NCBI GenBank assembly: GCA_016872115.1
Contig: VHBC01000001.1
Coordinates: 62,001 to 126,000, forward strand
From: Sphingomonadales bacterium
GTDB lineage: Bacteria > Bacteroidota > Bacteroidia > Flavobacteriales_D > Crocinitomicaceae
Direction of reading: 5' to 3'
Length of the DNA stretch: 64,000 bases
The notes under the pieces are model-generated. The model ran no database searches. It was not told where the DNA came from and was given only the letters and a program-made list of their open reading frames with translations. This document shows positions 17,560 through 26,917 of the stretch, one piece after another; positions within the stretch are counted from its first letter, which is position 1; every line of letters starts with the position of its first letter. Position numbers and translations under genes: made by a program.

Positions 17560-19856
17560 TGCGCTTTTATTTCTGGATTTTTTGTTTTGTTTCGGCCTAT
17601 GGTCAATCTGGGCTAACAGAATGGGTTCGCCCACTTATAGGAACGCAAGATGCAGGACATACTTTTCCCGGTGCAACAGTACCTTTTGGAGCCATTCAAT
17701 TAAGTCCAGATACAGATACCATACCGTTTTCAGTAAATGGTAGTTATCAACCAAATGTCTACCGCTATTGTGCGGGCTATCAGTACGCAGATTCTACTAT
17801 TGTTGGTTTTTCTCACACGCATTTTTCTGGAACTGGTCATTCGGATCTTGGCGATATCCTATTGATGCCAAACATCGGTGCAATTCAATGGAATCCGGGC
17901 ACAGCCGCACAGCCGCAAAAGGGATACCGCTCTGTTTATCACCATAATGAAGTTGTGCAACCAGGATATTATGCTGTCTATCTTGATGAACCTAAAGTAC
18001 AAGCAGAACTCACTACCACCCAGCGTGTCGGTATTCATAAGTATCGCTTTGATTCTCAAGAACCAGCTCATTTCATTTTGGATTTAACGCACGGAATCTA
18101 CAACTACGAAGGTAAAAACGTTTGGTGTTACTTGCGCGTCGAAAACGACACACTGCTTACAGGATACAAACAAACCAATGGTTGGGGTCGAACCCGCACC
18201 GTGTACTTTGCTATTGCTTTATCTGTTCCGCTTAGCTCCTATCAAATCAAAGATTTTAAACCAAGTACGTATAAAGGATTCTGGCGCAAATTTGATACGG
18301 AAAACAATTTTCCCGAAGGAGCTGGAGCAGGTCTAAAGGCTGCTTTGTTTTTTGAAAATCAGAAAGAAGTGGAGTTCCGTGTAGCGTTGTCAGGCGTTTC
18401 AATAGACGGAGCGCTTTTGAATCTCCAAACTGAAGCACCTGTTGTCGGTTTTGAACAATATAAGCATGCTGCTCAATTGCAATGGCAACGCGCATTTTCA
18501 GTTGTGAAAGACATCGAATTTCTGCGACTTAATGATGCGTACAATTTCAGCACCGCTTGGTATCATACGCTCATTGGGTCTACTATCTATATGGATGTAG
18601 ATGGTCGTTACCGCGGTTTAGATCAGCGCATCCATATTGCCGAAGGCTTTACAAATTACACTACTTTTTCACTTTGGGACACCTACAGAGCCGAACAGCC
18701 TTTTTTGAATCTATTTTATCCTAAGGAAAATGCCGATATGATTGAGTCGATGCAGCAGCACTTCATGCAAAGCACACAGCACATGTTGCCAATTTGGTCG
18801 CATTACGCCAATGAAAATTGGTGCATGATTGGTTATCATGCCGTATCCGTTATGGCTGACGCAGTGGTCAAAGAAAATCCCTATTTGAAAGACCCCTCGC
18901 GCTTTTTGCGTGCTGCAAACAGTACAGCAAACCAACGTTTTTACGAAGGCCTAGGAGCATACATCGATTTAGGTTACGTACCAGAAGATCAAAGTGGAAG
19001 TTCTGTTTCCAAGACACTAGAATATGCTTACGACGATTGGTGTATTGCCCAAATGGCTTCTCATTTAAAAGCTGATAGTTTGGCACTTGAATACCAAAAG
19101 AGAGCGAAAAATTACCGCAATGTCTTTGATGCCTCAAGCGGTTTTATGCGGCCAAAATTGACTAACGGTACTTTTAAGAATGCGTTTGATCCATTAGATA
19201 CCCATGGTCAAGGATTTATAGAAGGCAACGCCTGGAATTATAGTTTTTATGTTCCTCATGACCCTAAAGGTCTTATTGAACTCATGGGAGGTGAAGCAAA
19301 ATTCATTGCCCACCTAGATTCTTTATTTGAAATGCAACTCCCTGATGCATATTTTGCCCAAACTGAGGATATCATGCGTGAGGGTATTATTGGCAATTAT
19401 GTACATGGGAATGAGCCCTCACATCACATACCATTTTTCTACAATTTTACAGCGCAACCCTGGAAAACGCAATCCTCCACCCGAATGATACTCGATAAGC
19501 AATACAAGTTAGAATCTGCTGGAATGGGAGGTAATGACGATTGCGGACAAATGAGTGCTTGGTACCTTTTTGCAGCGTTAGGCTTTTATCCATTTGCGCC
19601 AGGTTCCTCGCAATATTGTCTTACCGCACCTCTTGTGAAGAGTGCTATACTAGAATTTGACAACGGACAAGTATTGCGTATTCAAACAGTCAACAATTCA
19701 GACAAAAACATATACATCCAACAAGTTACTCTCAACGGGAGGCTGCTCAATCAACCATTCATTACCCACCGAGAATTGCTGGAGGGGGGTGAACTTTTAT
19801 TTAAAATGGGGCCTAAACCAGCAAAAAAAGCATTTGTTTCGGTCAAACAATTTTGA
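17559..19856 (+). CDS. Glycoside hydrolase family 92 alpha-mannosidase, secreted
   Basis: GH92 enzymes are calcium-dependent exo-alpha-mannosidases acting on N-glycan or mannan side chains. The protein of 765 residues starts at the ATG overlapping the thiolase stop; the first 16-18 residues are a signal peptide ending in AYGQ. An upstream in-frame extension lies inside the thiolase gene and is rejected. Family hallmarks: WVRPLIGTQDAGHTFPGAT near the start, GFSHTHFSGTGHSDLGD, the catalytic-domain GNEPSHHIPFFYNF, and GGNDDCGQMSAWYLFAALGF. It is not in a polysaccharide utilisation locus here: no SusC/D pair is adjacent. Confidence 0.95.
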   Translation: MRFYFWIFCFVSAYGQSGLTEWVRPLIGTQDAGHTFPGATVPFGAIQLSPDTDTIPFSVNGSYQPNVYRYCAGYQYADSTIVGFSHTHFSGTGHSDLGDILLMPNIGAIQWNPGTAAQPQKGYRSVYHHNEVVQPGYYAVYLDEPKVQAELTTTQRVGIHKYRFDSQEPAHFILDLTHGIYNYEGKNVWCYLRVENDTLLTGYKQTNGWGRTRTVYFAIALSVPLSSYQIKDFKPSTYKGFWRKFDTENNFPEGAGAGLKAALFFENQKEVEFRVALSGVSIDGALLNLQTEAPVVGFEQYKHAAQLQWQRAFSVVKDIEFLRLNDAYNFSTAWYHTLIGSTIYMDVDGRYRGLDQRIHIAEGFTNYTTFSLWDTYRAEQPFLNLFYPKENADMIESMQQHFMQSTQHMLPIWSHYANENWCMIGYHAVSVMADAVVKENPYLKDPSRFLRAANSTANQRFYEGLGAYIDLGYVPEDQSGSSVSKTLEYAYDDWCIAQMASHLKADSLALEYQKRAKNYRNVFDASSGFMRPKLTNGTFKNAFDPLDTHGQGFIEGNAWNYSFYVPHDPKGLIELMGGEAKFIAHLDSLFEMQLPDAYFAQTEDIMREGIIGNYVHGNEPSHHIPFFYNFTAQPWKTQSSTRMILDKQYKLESAGMGGNDDCGQMSAWYLFAALGFYPFAPGSSQYCLTAPLVKSAILEFDNGQVLRIQTVNNSDKNIYIQQVTLNGRLLNQPFITHRELLEGGELLFKMGPKPAKKAFVSVKQF

Positions 19857-19876
19857 ATTATCCCTGTTCTAAGTGC

Positions 19877-20326
19877 ATGTACCAGCTTAAAAGAACCCAG
19901 TTTATCCCGACCGACTTGCAAACATGTTGGGACTACTTCTCATCACCGATGAACTTAAAAGAAATAACTCCCCCCTCCATGGGCTTTATTGTCAAGTCTG
20001 AGGTGCCTCAGAAAATGTACGAAGGCCTTATGATAGCTTACACGGTCAAACCATTGTCGGGCATTCCTATGAATTGGGTAACAGAAATCAAAACGGTCAA
20101 AGACTTGGCTTTTTTTGTCGATGAACAAAGGATAGGTCCATACAAAGTTTGGCACCACGAACACCATTTTAAAGTCGTCGATGGTGGTGTGGAAATGACG
20201 GATATTGTCACTTATGTATTGCCTTTTGGTCTGCTCGGTCGTTTGGTACATCCTTGGCTTGTGCGACCCAAATTAGAACAAATTTTTGCCTATCGCTTCG
20301 AGAAAGTAGCCAATCTTTTTAAATGA
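19877..20326 (+). CDS. SRPBCC-fold protein (START/Bet v1-like)
   Basis: A 149-residue protein beginning YQLKRTQFIPTDLQTCWDYF and carrying SSPMNLKEITPPSMGF, GSP-like loops and GPYKVWHHEHHF, all typical of the cyclase/SRPBCC group annotated near SulA-like or ligand-binding proteins. An in-frame TTG at 19853 would add eight residues; the ATG at 19877 is preferred since the conserved domain starts just after it. It follows the GH92 gene by about 20 bases. The ligand is unknown. Confidence 0.75.
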   Translation: MYQLKRTQFIPTDLQTCWDYFSSPMNLKEITPPSMGFIVKSEVPQKMYEGLMIAYTVKPLSGIPMNWVTEIKTVKDLAFFVDEQRIGPYKVWHHEHHFKVVDGGVEMTDIVTYVLPFGLLGRLVHPWLVRPKLEQIFAYRFEKVANLFK

Positions 20327-20368
20327 TGTTCATGTTTAGATGAATTGAATTACTTTTAATGCGCTCAA

Positions 20369-21289
20369 ATGGAACACCACCCAATCATCGAAGTAAAAGG
20401 GCTCCAAAAATATTTTGGAGCGTTTGAGGCCGTCAAAGACGTCAATTTTACAGTAAACAAAGGAGATGTATTTGGTTTTTTAGGTCCAAACGGAGCAGGT
20501 AAAAGCACCACCATGCGTTGCATGCTTTCCTTGATTAAACCTAACGCAGGTCAAATACGCCTTTTTGGAAAAGACTTGCAAACAGAGCGAAACACCATTT
20601 TAGCCCGGGTAGGTAGTATTGTTGAAAAACCCGATTTCTACAAATATTTATCAGCGCAAAAGAATTTAGAAATTTTTGCGCGAATTTCAGGTGCAAGCGT
20701 AGACAAGCGCTCAATTTTGGCCACCCTCGATTTCGTGGGACTTGCCGGTCGTGAAAAAGACAAAGTTGGCGGCTTCTCTCACGGTATGCGTCAAAGACTC
20801 GGCATTGCCCAAACGCTATTGCATCAGCCCGATTTAATTGTTTTGGACGAACCCACAACTGGATTAGATCCTCAGGGCATCATAGAAGTAAGAGACCTTA
20901 TTTTGCGCCTCAAAAATGAGCAGCTTAAAACCGTTATCCTTTCTTCCCATCAGTTGGCTGAAATTGAACTTGTTGCCAATCGAATGGTGATCATCAATCG
21001 AGGGCAAACGGTAATTGAAGGGACAGTGGCCGATTTAATGAACGCGCAGCAAACATTACTAAATATTGAGTTCTCTCAAGAATCTAGTGCAGCAGCTGCG
21101 CAGGTGATTGCACAACGGTTTCCTGGTTCGGAAGTTCAGGTAGTATCGCCCAAAACACTTCAGTTGCAATTAGAAAAACAACACATTGCTTCCCTTAATA
21201 GTCATTTGGTCAATGCAGGATTCGAAATCGTTGCCCTTGAGCCCAAACGCAAACTCGAAGATTTTTTCATTCAAATGACGCAATCCTAA
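20369..21289 (+). CDS. ABC transporter ATP-binding protein (ABC-2/BcrA type)
   Basis: A 306-residue ATPase. Walker A is GPNGAGKST (about residues 39-47), the Q-loop follows, the signature is FSHGMRQRLGIAQ (about 133), and Walker B is LIVLDEPTTGLDPQG (about 155), with the H-loop SSHQLAEIE. The C-terminal 80 residues form the extra domain common in BcrA/DrrA exporters. Together with the permease it should form a homodimeric or 2+2 exporter; the cargo is unknown. Its last A is the first base of the permease ATG (TAATG). Confidence 0.95.
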   Translation: MEHHPIIEVKGLQKYFGAFEAVKDVNFTVNKGDVFGFLGPNGAGKSTTMRCMLSLIKPNAGQIRLFGKDLQTERNTILARVGSIVEKPDFYKYLSAQKNLEIFARISGASVDKRSILATLDFVGLAGREKDKVGGFSHGMRQRLGIAQTLLHQPDLIVLDEPTTGLDPQGIIEVRDLILRLKNEQLKTVILSSHQLAEIELVANRMVIINRGQTVIEGTVADLMNAQQTLLNIEFSQESSAAAAQVIAQRFPGSEVQVVSPKTLQLQLEKQHIASLNSHLVNAGFEIVALEPKRKLEDFFIQMTQS

Positions 21290-22131
21290 TGCTCTGGAAA
21301 AACACTTACAACGAATTCATTAAAATTCTGGCCAAGCCGCGCAGTTATATCGGGCTAGCAGCCCTTACTTTACTGATTGTCATCATTTTGTTTGCAATGA
21401 AAGCCGATGGCAAAATGTACATCTCTTTTGTGACGGCATCTTTTGAACAAACTTTGTCTTTTAATGGCAATGTACTCAATGGCAACCTAATTGCATTTAT
21501 CATTTTGCAGATGCTCATTGTGCACATTCCTTTACTCGTTGCGTTGGTCACCGGAGATTTGCTCTCTGGTGAAGCCGCTATGGGCACGCTGCGCATGTTG
21601 CTCACCAAACCAATAAGCCGAACGCAGGTCGTGCTCTCCAAATTGATTGCAGCAGCAGTTTACACGCTTATTTTGGTTCTTTGGATGGGCTTTTTAGCGC
21701 TCTTGGTCGGTCGTTGGGTTTTTGGCACAGGTGACCTCATCGTTTTGAATTCTGACGGATTGGTCATTTTAAATTATACCGATGTCTTGTGGCGCTATGG
21801 CTTGGCTTTTTTGGTCGCTTACCTCGCTTTAATGACTATTTCGACGCTATCGCTCGCTTTTTCTGCTTTTGCCGATAACTCCATAGGTCCAATTGTATCA
21901 ACCATGGCAGTTATTATTCTATTTACCATCATCGGTTCTTTGGATGTAAGTGTTTTTGATACCATCAAGCCATGGTTGTTTACAACGCATATGGCCTCTT
22001 GGCGTTCTTTTTTCAATGATCCGGTTCCTTGGTCGGCCATTTATAAATCCATATGGATTTTATTGGCCCACATCATATTATTTGTATCTGTTGCAATTTT
22101 CAAATTTCAAAGAAAGGATATTACCTCATGA
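21289..22131 (+). CDS. ABC-2 type transporter permease
   Basis: A 280-residue integral membrane protein with about six hydrophobic helices, for example around residues 17-37, 64-87, 115-138, 161-190, 199-218 and 248-270. The segment GEAAMGTLRMLLTKPISRTQ is the usual cytoplasmic coupling motif of ABC-2 permeases. It overlaps the ATPase gene upstream (TAATG) and the LolA-like gene downstream (ATGA), so the three are one unit. Confidence 0.93.
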   Translation: MLWKNTYNEFIKILAKPRSYIGLAALTLLIVIILFAMKADGKMYISFVTASFEQTLSFNGNVLNGNLIAFIILQMLIVHIPLLVALVTGDLLSGEAAMGTLRMLLTKPISRTQVVLSKLIAAAVYTLILVLWMGFLALLVGRWVFGTGDLIVLNSDGLVILNYTDVLWRYGLAFLVAYLALMTISTLSLAFSAFADNSIGPIVSTMAVIILFTIIGSLDVSVFDTIKPWLFTTHMASWRSFFNDPVPWSAIYKSIWILLAHIILFVSVAIFKFQRKDITS

Positions 22132-22814
22132 AAATCACGCTATTATTTGCTTTTGTTTTTTCGTTTTTTACATTCTTAGCCCAGGATGCTAACCAGATCG
22201 TTAAAGCGGTTCGTTTGAAGCTAGAGCTTGTCAATGACTATACCGTTGATATTCATGTCAAGGCGCAGGTGCCAATGATTAAAATTGACGAAGTAGATGC
22301 CAAAATTTATTACAAGCAACCCAACCTCATGAAAGTTGAGTCTAAAGGCATCGCTATTCTTCCTAAACAGGGCATGGGAGAGCTCAATGCTTTTTTGACC
22401 AATGAAAAAGCATATACCTGCGCACTCAATGGAACCAAAATGATTGGAGACGTTAAAACAGCTGTGGTTTCGGTATTGCCCCTTACCGAAAATTCGGATG
22501 TAATTTTAGTAAAATTATGGATTGATACCCAGCGCGATTTAATCCTGAAGTCGCAAATCACAAGTAAAAGCAATGGAACGCTAGATGTCGATTATTTCTA
22601 TGGAGATCAGGCCAAATATGGTTTGCCTTACAAAATGGTCTTTACCATCGACGTAAAAAAATTCAAGCTTCCCAAAAGCGTGGCTGCCGACTTGCATCAG
22701 AATAAAAAGAAAAACAATGCCAAGGATGGTCCTCAGACAGGAACAATTGTCATGCAAATGCGCAATTACAAAGTCAACCAGGGGATTCCTAATTCGAAAT
22801 TTAAAAGCAATTAG
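22128..22814 (+). CDS. LolA-like outer-membrane lipoprotein carrier / sorting protein
   Basis: A 228-residue exported protein; the signal peptide ends near FLAQ (residue 18). It has the curved-sheet pattern of the LolA/LolB superfamily: a long first strand (VRLKLELVNDYTVDIHVKAQ), lipid-facing loops such as KIYYKQPNLMKVESKGIAIL, and SNGTLDVDYFYGDQAKYGLP. LolA-like proteins carry lipoproteins or other lipids across the periplasm. Fused in operon to an ABC-2 transporter, it may serve as that pump's periplasmic partner, which is inference. The ATG at 22128 is chosen for its overlap with the permease stop. Convergent with the next gene by four bases. Confidence 0.8.
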   Translation: MKITLLFAFVFSFFTFLAQDANQIVKAVRLKLELVNDYTVDIHVKAQVPMIKIDEVDAKIYYKQPNLMKVESKGIAILPKQGMGELNAFLTNEKAYTCALNGTKMIGDVKTAVVSVLPLTENSDVILVKLWIDTQRDLILKSQITSKSNGTLDVDYFYGDQAKYGLPYKMVFTIDVKKFKLPKSVAADLHQNKKKNNAKDGPQTGTIVMQMRNYKVNQGIPNSKFKSN

Positions 22815-23434
22815 TAAATAACCTCAATGAGGGTGGTGTCAAAGGCGGTAGTGTTGGTAGTCTTTAGGCCGCTGTTATTGGTATTCATTTCCCAATAATA
22901 GATAGAGTAGGTGGTGTTACCGTTGTTCACACAATAAAAAGTAGTATCGAGTGAGCCATAAAAGTTTTGGGTCGTCGACGGGCAACAGCTCAAGCAGGCA
23001 GCCAGGCCTTCTTGTTTGATGTATCTAAAATGATCCATTGGAACCGGATTGTTATTCTTAAAATGGATTTTTGCCCACGACATGGCTTTGGTTCCGAGGT
23101 CGCAAAGATTATCTTTCTCTATGCTGAGTTCCGAATAATACAAGTTTTTCTCAATTGGAAAGTACAGGGGTTTGTCTACGCGCAAGATGTAACGCTCCAT
23201 TTTTTCTCTGGGCACACTGAATTCATAAGTGCCATTTGCGGGTAAAGTTAGGCTTTCAACAAACAGCTCGTCAGAAGTGCCTATTGGCACTTTATAGATG
23301 GAAATAACCGCTCCTTCCAATCCTGTTTGAAAAGTTTGGTCGCTTATTTTGCCTTTAATAACGAAAGTACCCGTGCCTTTTTCGCAGGAGAAAAGCAAAC
23401 TTACAATACATATTAAGGTGATCAGGCGTTCCAT
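22811..23434 (-). CDS. Predicted lipoprotein of unknown function
   Basis: A 207-residue protein with a lipoprotein signal; the lipobox is LLFSC with Cys at residue 17. Residues about 24-75 look like a small carboxypeptidase-regulatory-like beta sandwich (GKISDQTFQTGLEGAVISIY...GTYEFSVPRE). The C-terminal part holds a CLSCC cysteine cluster and an asparagine/threonine-rich stretch. I recognise no named family. Its start overlaps the end of the FkbM gene by 13 bases, so the two are co-transcribed. Confidence 0.7.
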   Translation of the reverse strand: MERLITLICIVSLLFSCEKGTGTFVIKGKISDQTFQTGLEGAVISIYKVPIGTSDELFVESLTLPANGTYEFSVPREKMERYILRVDKPLYFPIEKNLYYSELSIEKDNLCDLGTKAMSWAKIHFKNNNPVPMDHFRYIKQEGLAACLSCCPSTTQNFYGSLDTTFYCVNNGNTTYSIYYWEMNTNNSGLKTTNTTAFDTTLIEVIY

Positions 23435-24171
23435 TTGTTGAGTAGTTCGATTTTTTCAGTTGGAATAAAGAGGAAGTCGCCTCCAAAATGTGTTGTTCTT
23501 TCTATCTTACATGCCAGTCCGTCTAGTCCGCAACGAACATAGTTCAGCTGCTCAAAAAACTCAAAAAGTACGGCATTGTTCTTGGGGTCAATTTCCAGCT
23601 GAACAATAGGTCTTTTGTTGGCCAACACGTCTTTTAAGCGCTCGAAAACCTCCCATTCATGCCCTTCGATGTCACATTTGATATAATCAATGCGCTCAAA
23701 AGTATGAAAGAAGTCAGCGGTATTAATCATTTGGACTTCTTGTGTCTTTTCTGTGGTGCTTTTTTCTTCAGGCCGCATGATGTGAGGCAAGCCTGTGCGC
23801 AACATGCCGTTTGTTTGCGGCAACACCATGGTAATACTGCCAGATTGCGCACCGAGCGCCACGTTGTGGAGTTCTACATTTTCTTTGTGGCCAATAAAAT
23901 GATCGAGGACGGCATAAAACTGAGGTAGCGGTTCTATGGCAATTACTTTTCCTCTGTGGGCTAAGCGTGAAAAATTTTTGGCAAAATAACCCAAGTTGGC
24001 GCCGATATCGATGACCATAAATTGCGGTTCAATGATGCGCTTGACGAAATAATGAAATTTGAATGCTTCTTTGTGCTTGAGCAAGCCAAGATCGTAAAGC
24101 AAGTAAAAGAACCGATGTAAGGTGCTTAGGTACGCCTTTTCAGGCAAAATAAGGTAGAGTAATTTCTTCAT
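23422..24171 (-). CDS. FkbM family methyltransferase
   Basis: A 249-residue SAM-dependent methyltransferase of the FkbM type. The SAM motif is VIDIGANLGYFAK (about residues 53-65), followed by KVIAIEPLPQFYAVL, and the FkbM-specific YIKCDIEGHEWEVF. Such enzymes usually O-methylate sugars or polyketides; the acceptor here is unknown. The ATG at 24171 gives the natural N-terminus; a longer frame to 24216 would run into the promoter region. Divergent from the S9 peptidase gene. Confidence 0.88.
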   Translation of the reverse strand: MKKLLYLILPEKAYLSTLHRFFYLLYDLGLLKHKEAFKFHYFVKRIIEPQFMVIDIGANLGYFAKNFSRLAHRGKVIAIEPLPQFYAVLDHFIGHKENVELHNVALGAQSGSITMVLPQTNGMLRTGLPHIMRPEEKSTTEKTQEVQMINTADFFHTFERIDYIKCDIEGHEWEVFERLKDVLANKRPIVQLEIDPKNNAVLFEFFEQLNYVRCGLDGLACKIERTTHFGGDFLFIPTEKIELLNKWNA

Positions 24172-24186
24172 TCGGTTACTTTGCCT

Positions 24187-24194
24187 CAAAAGTA
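24187..24194 (-). promoter_or_regulatory. -7 promoter box for the FkbM gene
   Basis: On the minus strand TACTTTTG (24194-24187), a perfect TAnnTTTG, 15 bases before the FkbM ATG at 24171. No TTG is seen at 17-20 bases upstream. Confidence 0.45.
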
Positions 24195-24204
24195 CAATTA
24201 TTTC

Positions 24205-24212
24205 TATTTTTA
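24205..24212 (+). promoter_or_regulatory. Near-consensus -7 box four bases before the S9 peptidase start
   Basis: TATTTTTA at 24205-24212 matches TAnnTTTG except for the last base, and is followed by four bases and the ATG at 24217. The geometry is that of the leaderless candidates, but the imperfect match makes it weaker evidence. Confidence 0.35.
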
Positions 24213-24216
24213 ACAC

Positions 24217-26466
24217 ATGAAATTCACGCTGCTCCTCGCATTCGTTTTTAGTGCCTTCTTATCGATAGAGGCACAATTGCAATTAGATCAAATTATGAAA
24301 GGTCCGGGTTTTGTTGGCGCCTTACCCGAAGCACCCGAGTGGTCCGTAGATGGAAGTACCATTTATTATTGGAAAAAGTTTCCAGACTCTTTGCAAAGAA
24401 CTTACTACAGCTACCATTTTGGGCAGAAAAAAACTACGATTCTGACCAAGCAAGAATGGCAAAATCGTTGGGTGTGGGCCTCATCTGCGGGCCCTTTCAA
24501 TTATTTACGCATTCAAGATGATATGCTTCAACGAAGAGATCCCAAGACCCAACAGGTTAAAACGTATCCTTTGTTATCTAATGCATTTTGGAATTTACAA
24601 TGTTTAAATGACCCTCAAAAAGTAATTTTTCAAGAGGGGCAAAGCTTATGGCAATACGATATGCAATACGGTTTGGCCAAACAATTGATCTCGTATCAAA
24701 AATCAAAAGCCCAGGCGCCTGCCTCAGACCATTTGTCAGCAGCTGAACGCGAATTTTTTGAAAGTATCCGCAAGCAAGAACTACAAAGTGTAAAATTTGA
24801 TATTCCGAAAGTGAAATTTATCGGATTCGAACCGTCAGGTGCCCTTCAAGTGGATCCTACGGCGCGCTATGTATTACTGAAGGATGAAAAACAACCCGAA
24901 GAAACGTCAACGGAAGTCCCACATTTTATTTCGGCGGACGCACATGTTTACAATGAAAAAGCACGTTCGAAGGTACTTAATGAAGAACCATCGCAACGCT
25001 TGTTTTTACATGATTTGCGTTCCGACTCTTTGGTCGAACTCGACTTTTCAGGTCTCAGCCAAATGAATGCTGCAGACCGCGCTTTGATTATACACCCGGC
25101 AATTTTTTCCCAAACCAAGCCCTTGGCTTTGTTTGATATTCGCAGTGCAGACAACAAAGACCGCTGGATTGTAACTTTGGATCTTCAAACGAGTCAAATT
25201 AATGAGCTACAGCACCAACATGATAGCGCATGGATTGGTGGCCCAGGAATATCTTCATGGAATTTTGAGACGGGTACTTTGGGCTGGTTGGTAGATGGTC
25301 AAACCATTTATTATCAATCGGAAGAAACGGGTTATTCACACCTGTATACCTTCGATCTACAAACCAAAATGAAGATGGCACTTACCAGCGGCAATTTTGA
25401 AGTGCATCAAGTGTTTTTAGCTCAAGATAGCAATGCATTTTACGTGACAACAAATATGTATCATCCCGGGACCCGCAGTTTTCATAAGTTGGATCCTAAA
25501 AAGCTAGAAATAATACCAATTCTTTTAGAACTTGGCGCCTACGAAGTACAACTTTCACCAGATGACAAGCAGCTTGCTTACCGTTTCAGTACGAGCACTC
25601 AACCATGGGAAATCTATACAAGTACTGTTAAAAACCCGAAGAGTCAATTTAAAATCACAACTTCAACCACAGAAGCATATCAATCTTACCAATGGCAAAA
25701 ACCAGAAGTAATATCGTTTGAGGCAACCGATGGGATTCCAGTTTACGCACGTTTGTACAAACCGAAAGAAGAAAATAAGAATGACGCTGCTGTTTTATTT
25801 GTACATGGTGCTGGTTATTTACAAAATGCACATTACTATTGGAGTCATTATCATAGAGAGTATATGTTTCATCAAATGCTTGTTGCGCAAGGTTATACTG
25901 TGCTCGATGTCGATTACCGCGCCAGTGAGGGCTACGGCCGCAACTACCGCACGGCAATTTACCGACACATGGGTGGCCGAGATTTACAAGACTTTGTGGA
26001 TGCCAAACAATTTTTAGTAGCGAATTACAAAATAGATTCCAACAGGGTAGGTATTTATGGCGGTTCTTATGGTGGTTTTATTACCCTGATGGCTTTGTTC
26101 ACGGAGCCAGGTACCTTTGCTTGTGGTGCAGCTTTGCGTTCAGTTACCGATTGGGCACATTACAACCACGAGTACACTACGAATATTCTGAATTTACCTG
26201 CCACTGACCCTGAGGCCTACCGTCAAAGTTCACCTATTTATTTTGCAGAAGGATTGCAAGATCCCTTACTTATTTTGCATGGCATGATTGACGACAACGT
26301 TCAGTTTCAGGATGTTGTTAGGCTCAATCAGCGTCTGATTGAACTCGGTAAAAAAGATTGGTGGATGGCACTTTACCCTGTTGAGCGCCATGCCTTTGAA
26401 TACACGAGTTCGTGGACCGACGAATACCGACGTATTTACGAATTATTTGAAACTTATTTAAAATAA
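24217..26466 (+). CDS. S9 family prolyl oligopeptidase / dipeptidyl peptidase, secreted
   Basis: A 749-residue serine peptidase with a signal peptide (residues 1-19, ending SIEAQ). The N-terminal two thirds form the beta-propeller (DPP-IV N-type repeats), the C-terminal third the alpha/beta hydrolase. Catalytic Ser is about 617 in YGGSYGGF, Asp is 692 or 693 in HGMIDDNV, and His is about 725 in VERHAFE, all with the expected spacing for the DPP IV subfamily. It probably removes dipeptides from peptides in the periplasm. It begins a short unit with the GNAT gene after six bases. Confidence 0.94.
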   Translation: MKFTLLLAFVFSAFLSIEAQLQLDQIMKGPGFVGALPEAPEWSVDGSTIYYWKKFPDSLQRTYYSYHFGQKKTTILTKQEWQNRWVWASSAGPFNYLRIQDDMLQRRDPKTQQVKTYPLLSNAFWNLQCLNDPQKVIFQEGQSLWQYDMQYGLAKQLISYQKSKAQAPASDHLSAAEREFFESIRKQELQSVKFDIPKVKFIGFEPSGALQVDPTARYVLLKDEKQPEETSTEVPHFISADAHVYNEKARSKVLNEEPSQRLFLHDLRSDSLVELDFSGLSQMNAADRALIIHPAIFSQTKPLALFDIRSADNKDRWIVTLDLQTSQINELQHQHDSAWIGGPGISSWNFETGTLGWLVDGQTIYYQSEETGYSHLYTFDLQTKMKMALTSGNFEVHQVFLAQDSNAFYVTTNMYHPGTRSFHKLDPKKLEIIPILLELGAYEVQLSPDDKQLAYRFSTSTQPWEIYTSTVKNPKSQFKITTSTTEAYQSYQWQKPEVISFEATDGIPVYARLYKPKEENKNDAAVLFVHGAGYLQNAHYYWSHYHREYMFHQMLVAQGYTVLDVDYRASEGYGRNYRTAIYRHMGGRDLQDFVDAKQFLVANYKIDSNRVGIYGGSYGGFITLMALFTEPGTFACGAALRSVTDWAHYNHEYTTNILNLPATDPEAYRQSSPIYFAEGLQDPLLILHGMIDDNVQFQDVVRLNQRLIELGKKDWWMALYPVERHAFEYTSSWTDEYRRIYELFETYLK

Positions 26467-26472
26467 CAGAGC

Positions 26473-26916
26473 ATGGCGTTGCGCACCGAAATTTTGAAAG
26501 ATAAACAAACGATGTTAAAATTCATCGCTATTTTACAAGAGCTTTACCCGAGTTTGACCATGGAGCAATATGCTACAGAGCTTGATCTCATGTTGCCGCA
26601 TAACTACAGCCAGCTTGCGGTTTTTGATCAAGACGAATGCATCGCCATTTGCGGTATCTGGATAGGCAATAAGTTATGGATTGGTAAATACCTCGAGCTC
26701 GATAATATTGTCGTTAAAGAAGCTTACCGCAGTAGGGGGGTTGGCGACTTGATTTTTAAAACTTTGGAGCAAAAAGGCAAAGATGAAAATTGCAATATGA
26801 TGGCCCTAGATTCTTACATAAGTAATTTCAAGGCACACAAGTTTTTTTACAACCAGGGCTTTGGCCCAAAAGGCTTTCATTTTGTTAAGTTGTTGAACGA
26901 AAAAGCGGTGCGCTAA
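26473..26916 (+). CDS. GNAT family N-acetyltransferase
   Basis: A 147-residue acetyltransferase; the acetyl-CoA-binding segment is LDNIVVKEAYRSRGVGDLIF with the Q/RxxGxG/A loop (RSRGVG), followed by ALDSYISNFKAHKFFYNQGF, typical of motif B. The substrate is not evident. It closely follows the S9 peptidase gene and ends two bases before the end of the convergent trxB. Confidence 0.88.
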   Translation: MALRTEILKDKQTMLKFIAILQELYPSLTMEQYATELDLMLPHNYSQLAVFDQDECIAICGIWIGNKLWIGKYLELDNIVVKEAYRSRGVGDLIFKTLEQKGKDENCNMMALDSYISNFKAHKFFYNQGFGPKGFHFVKLLNEKAVR

Positions 26917-26917
26917 T

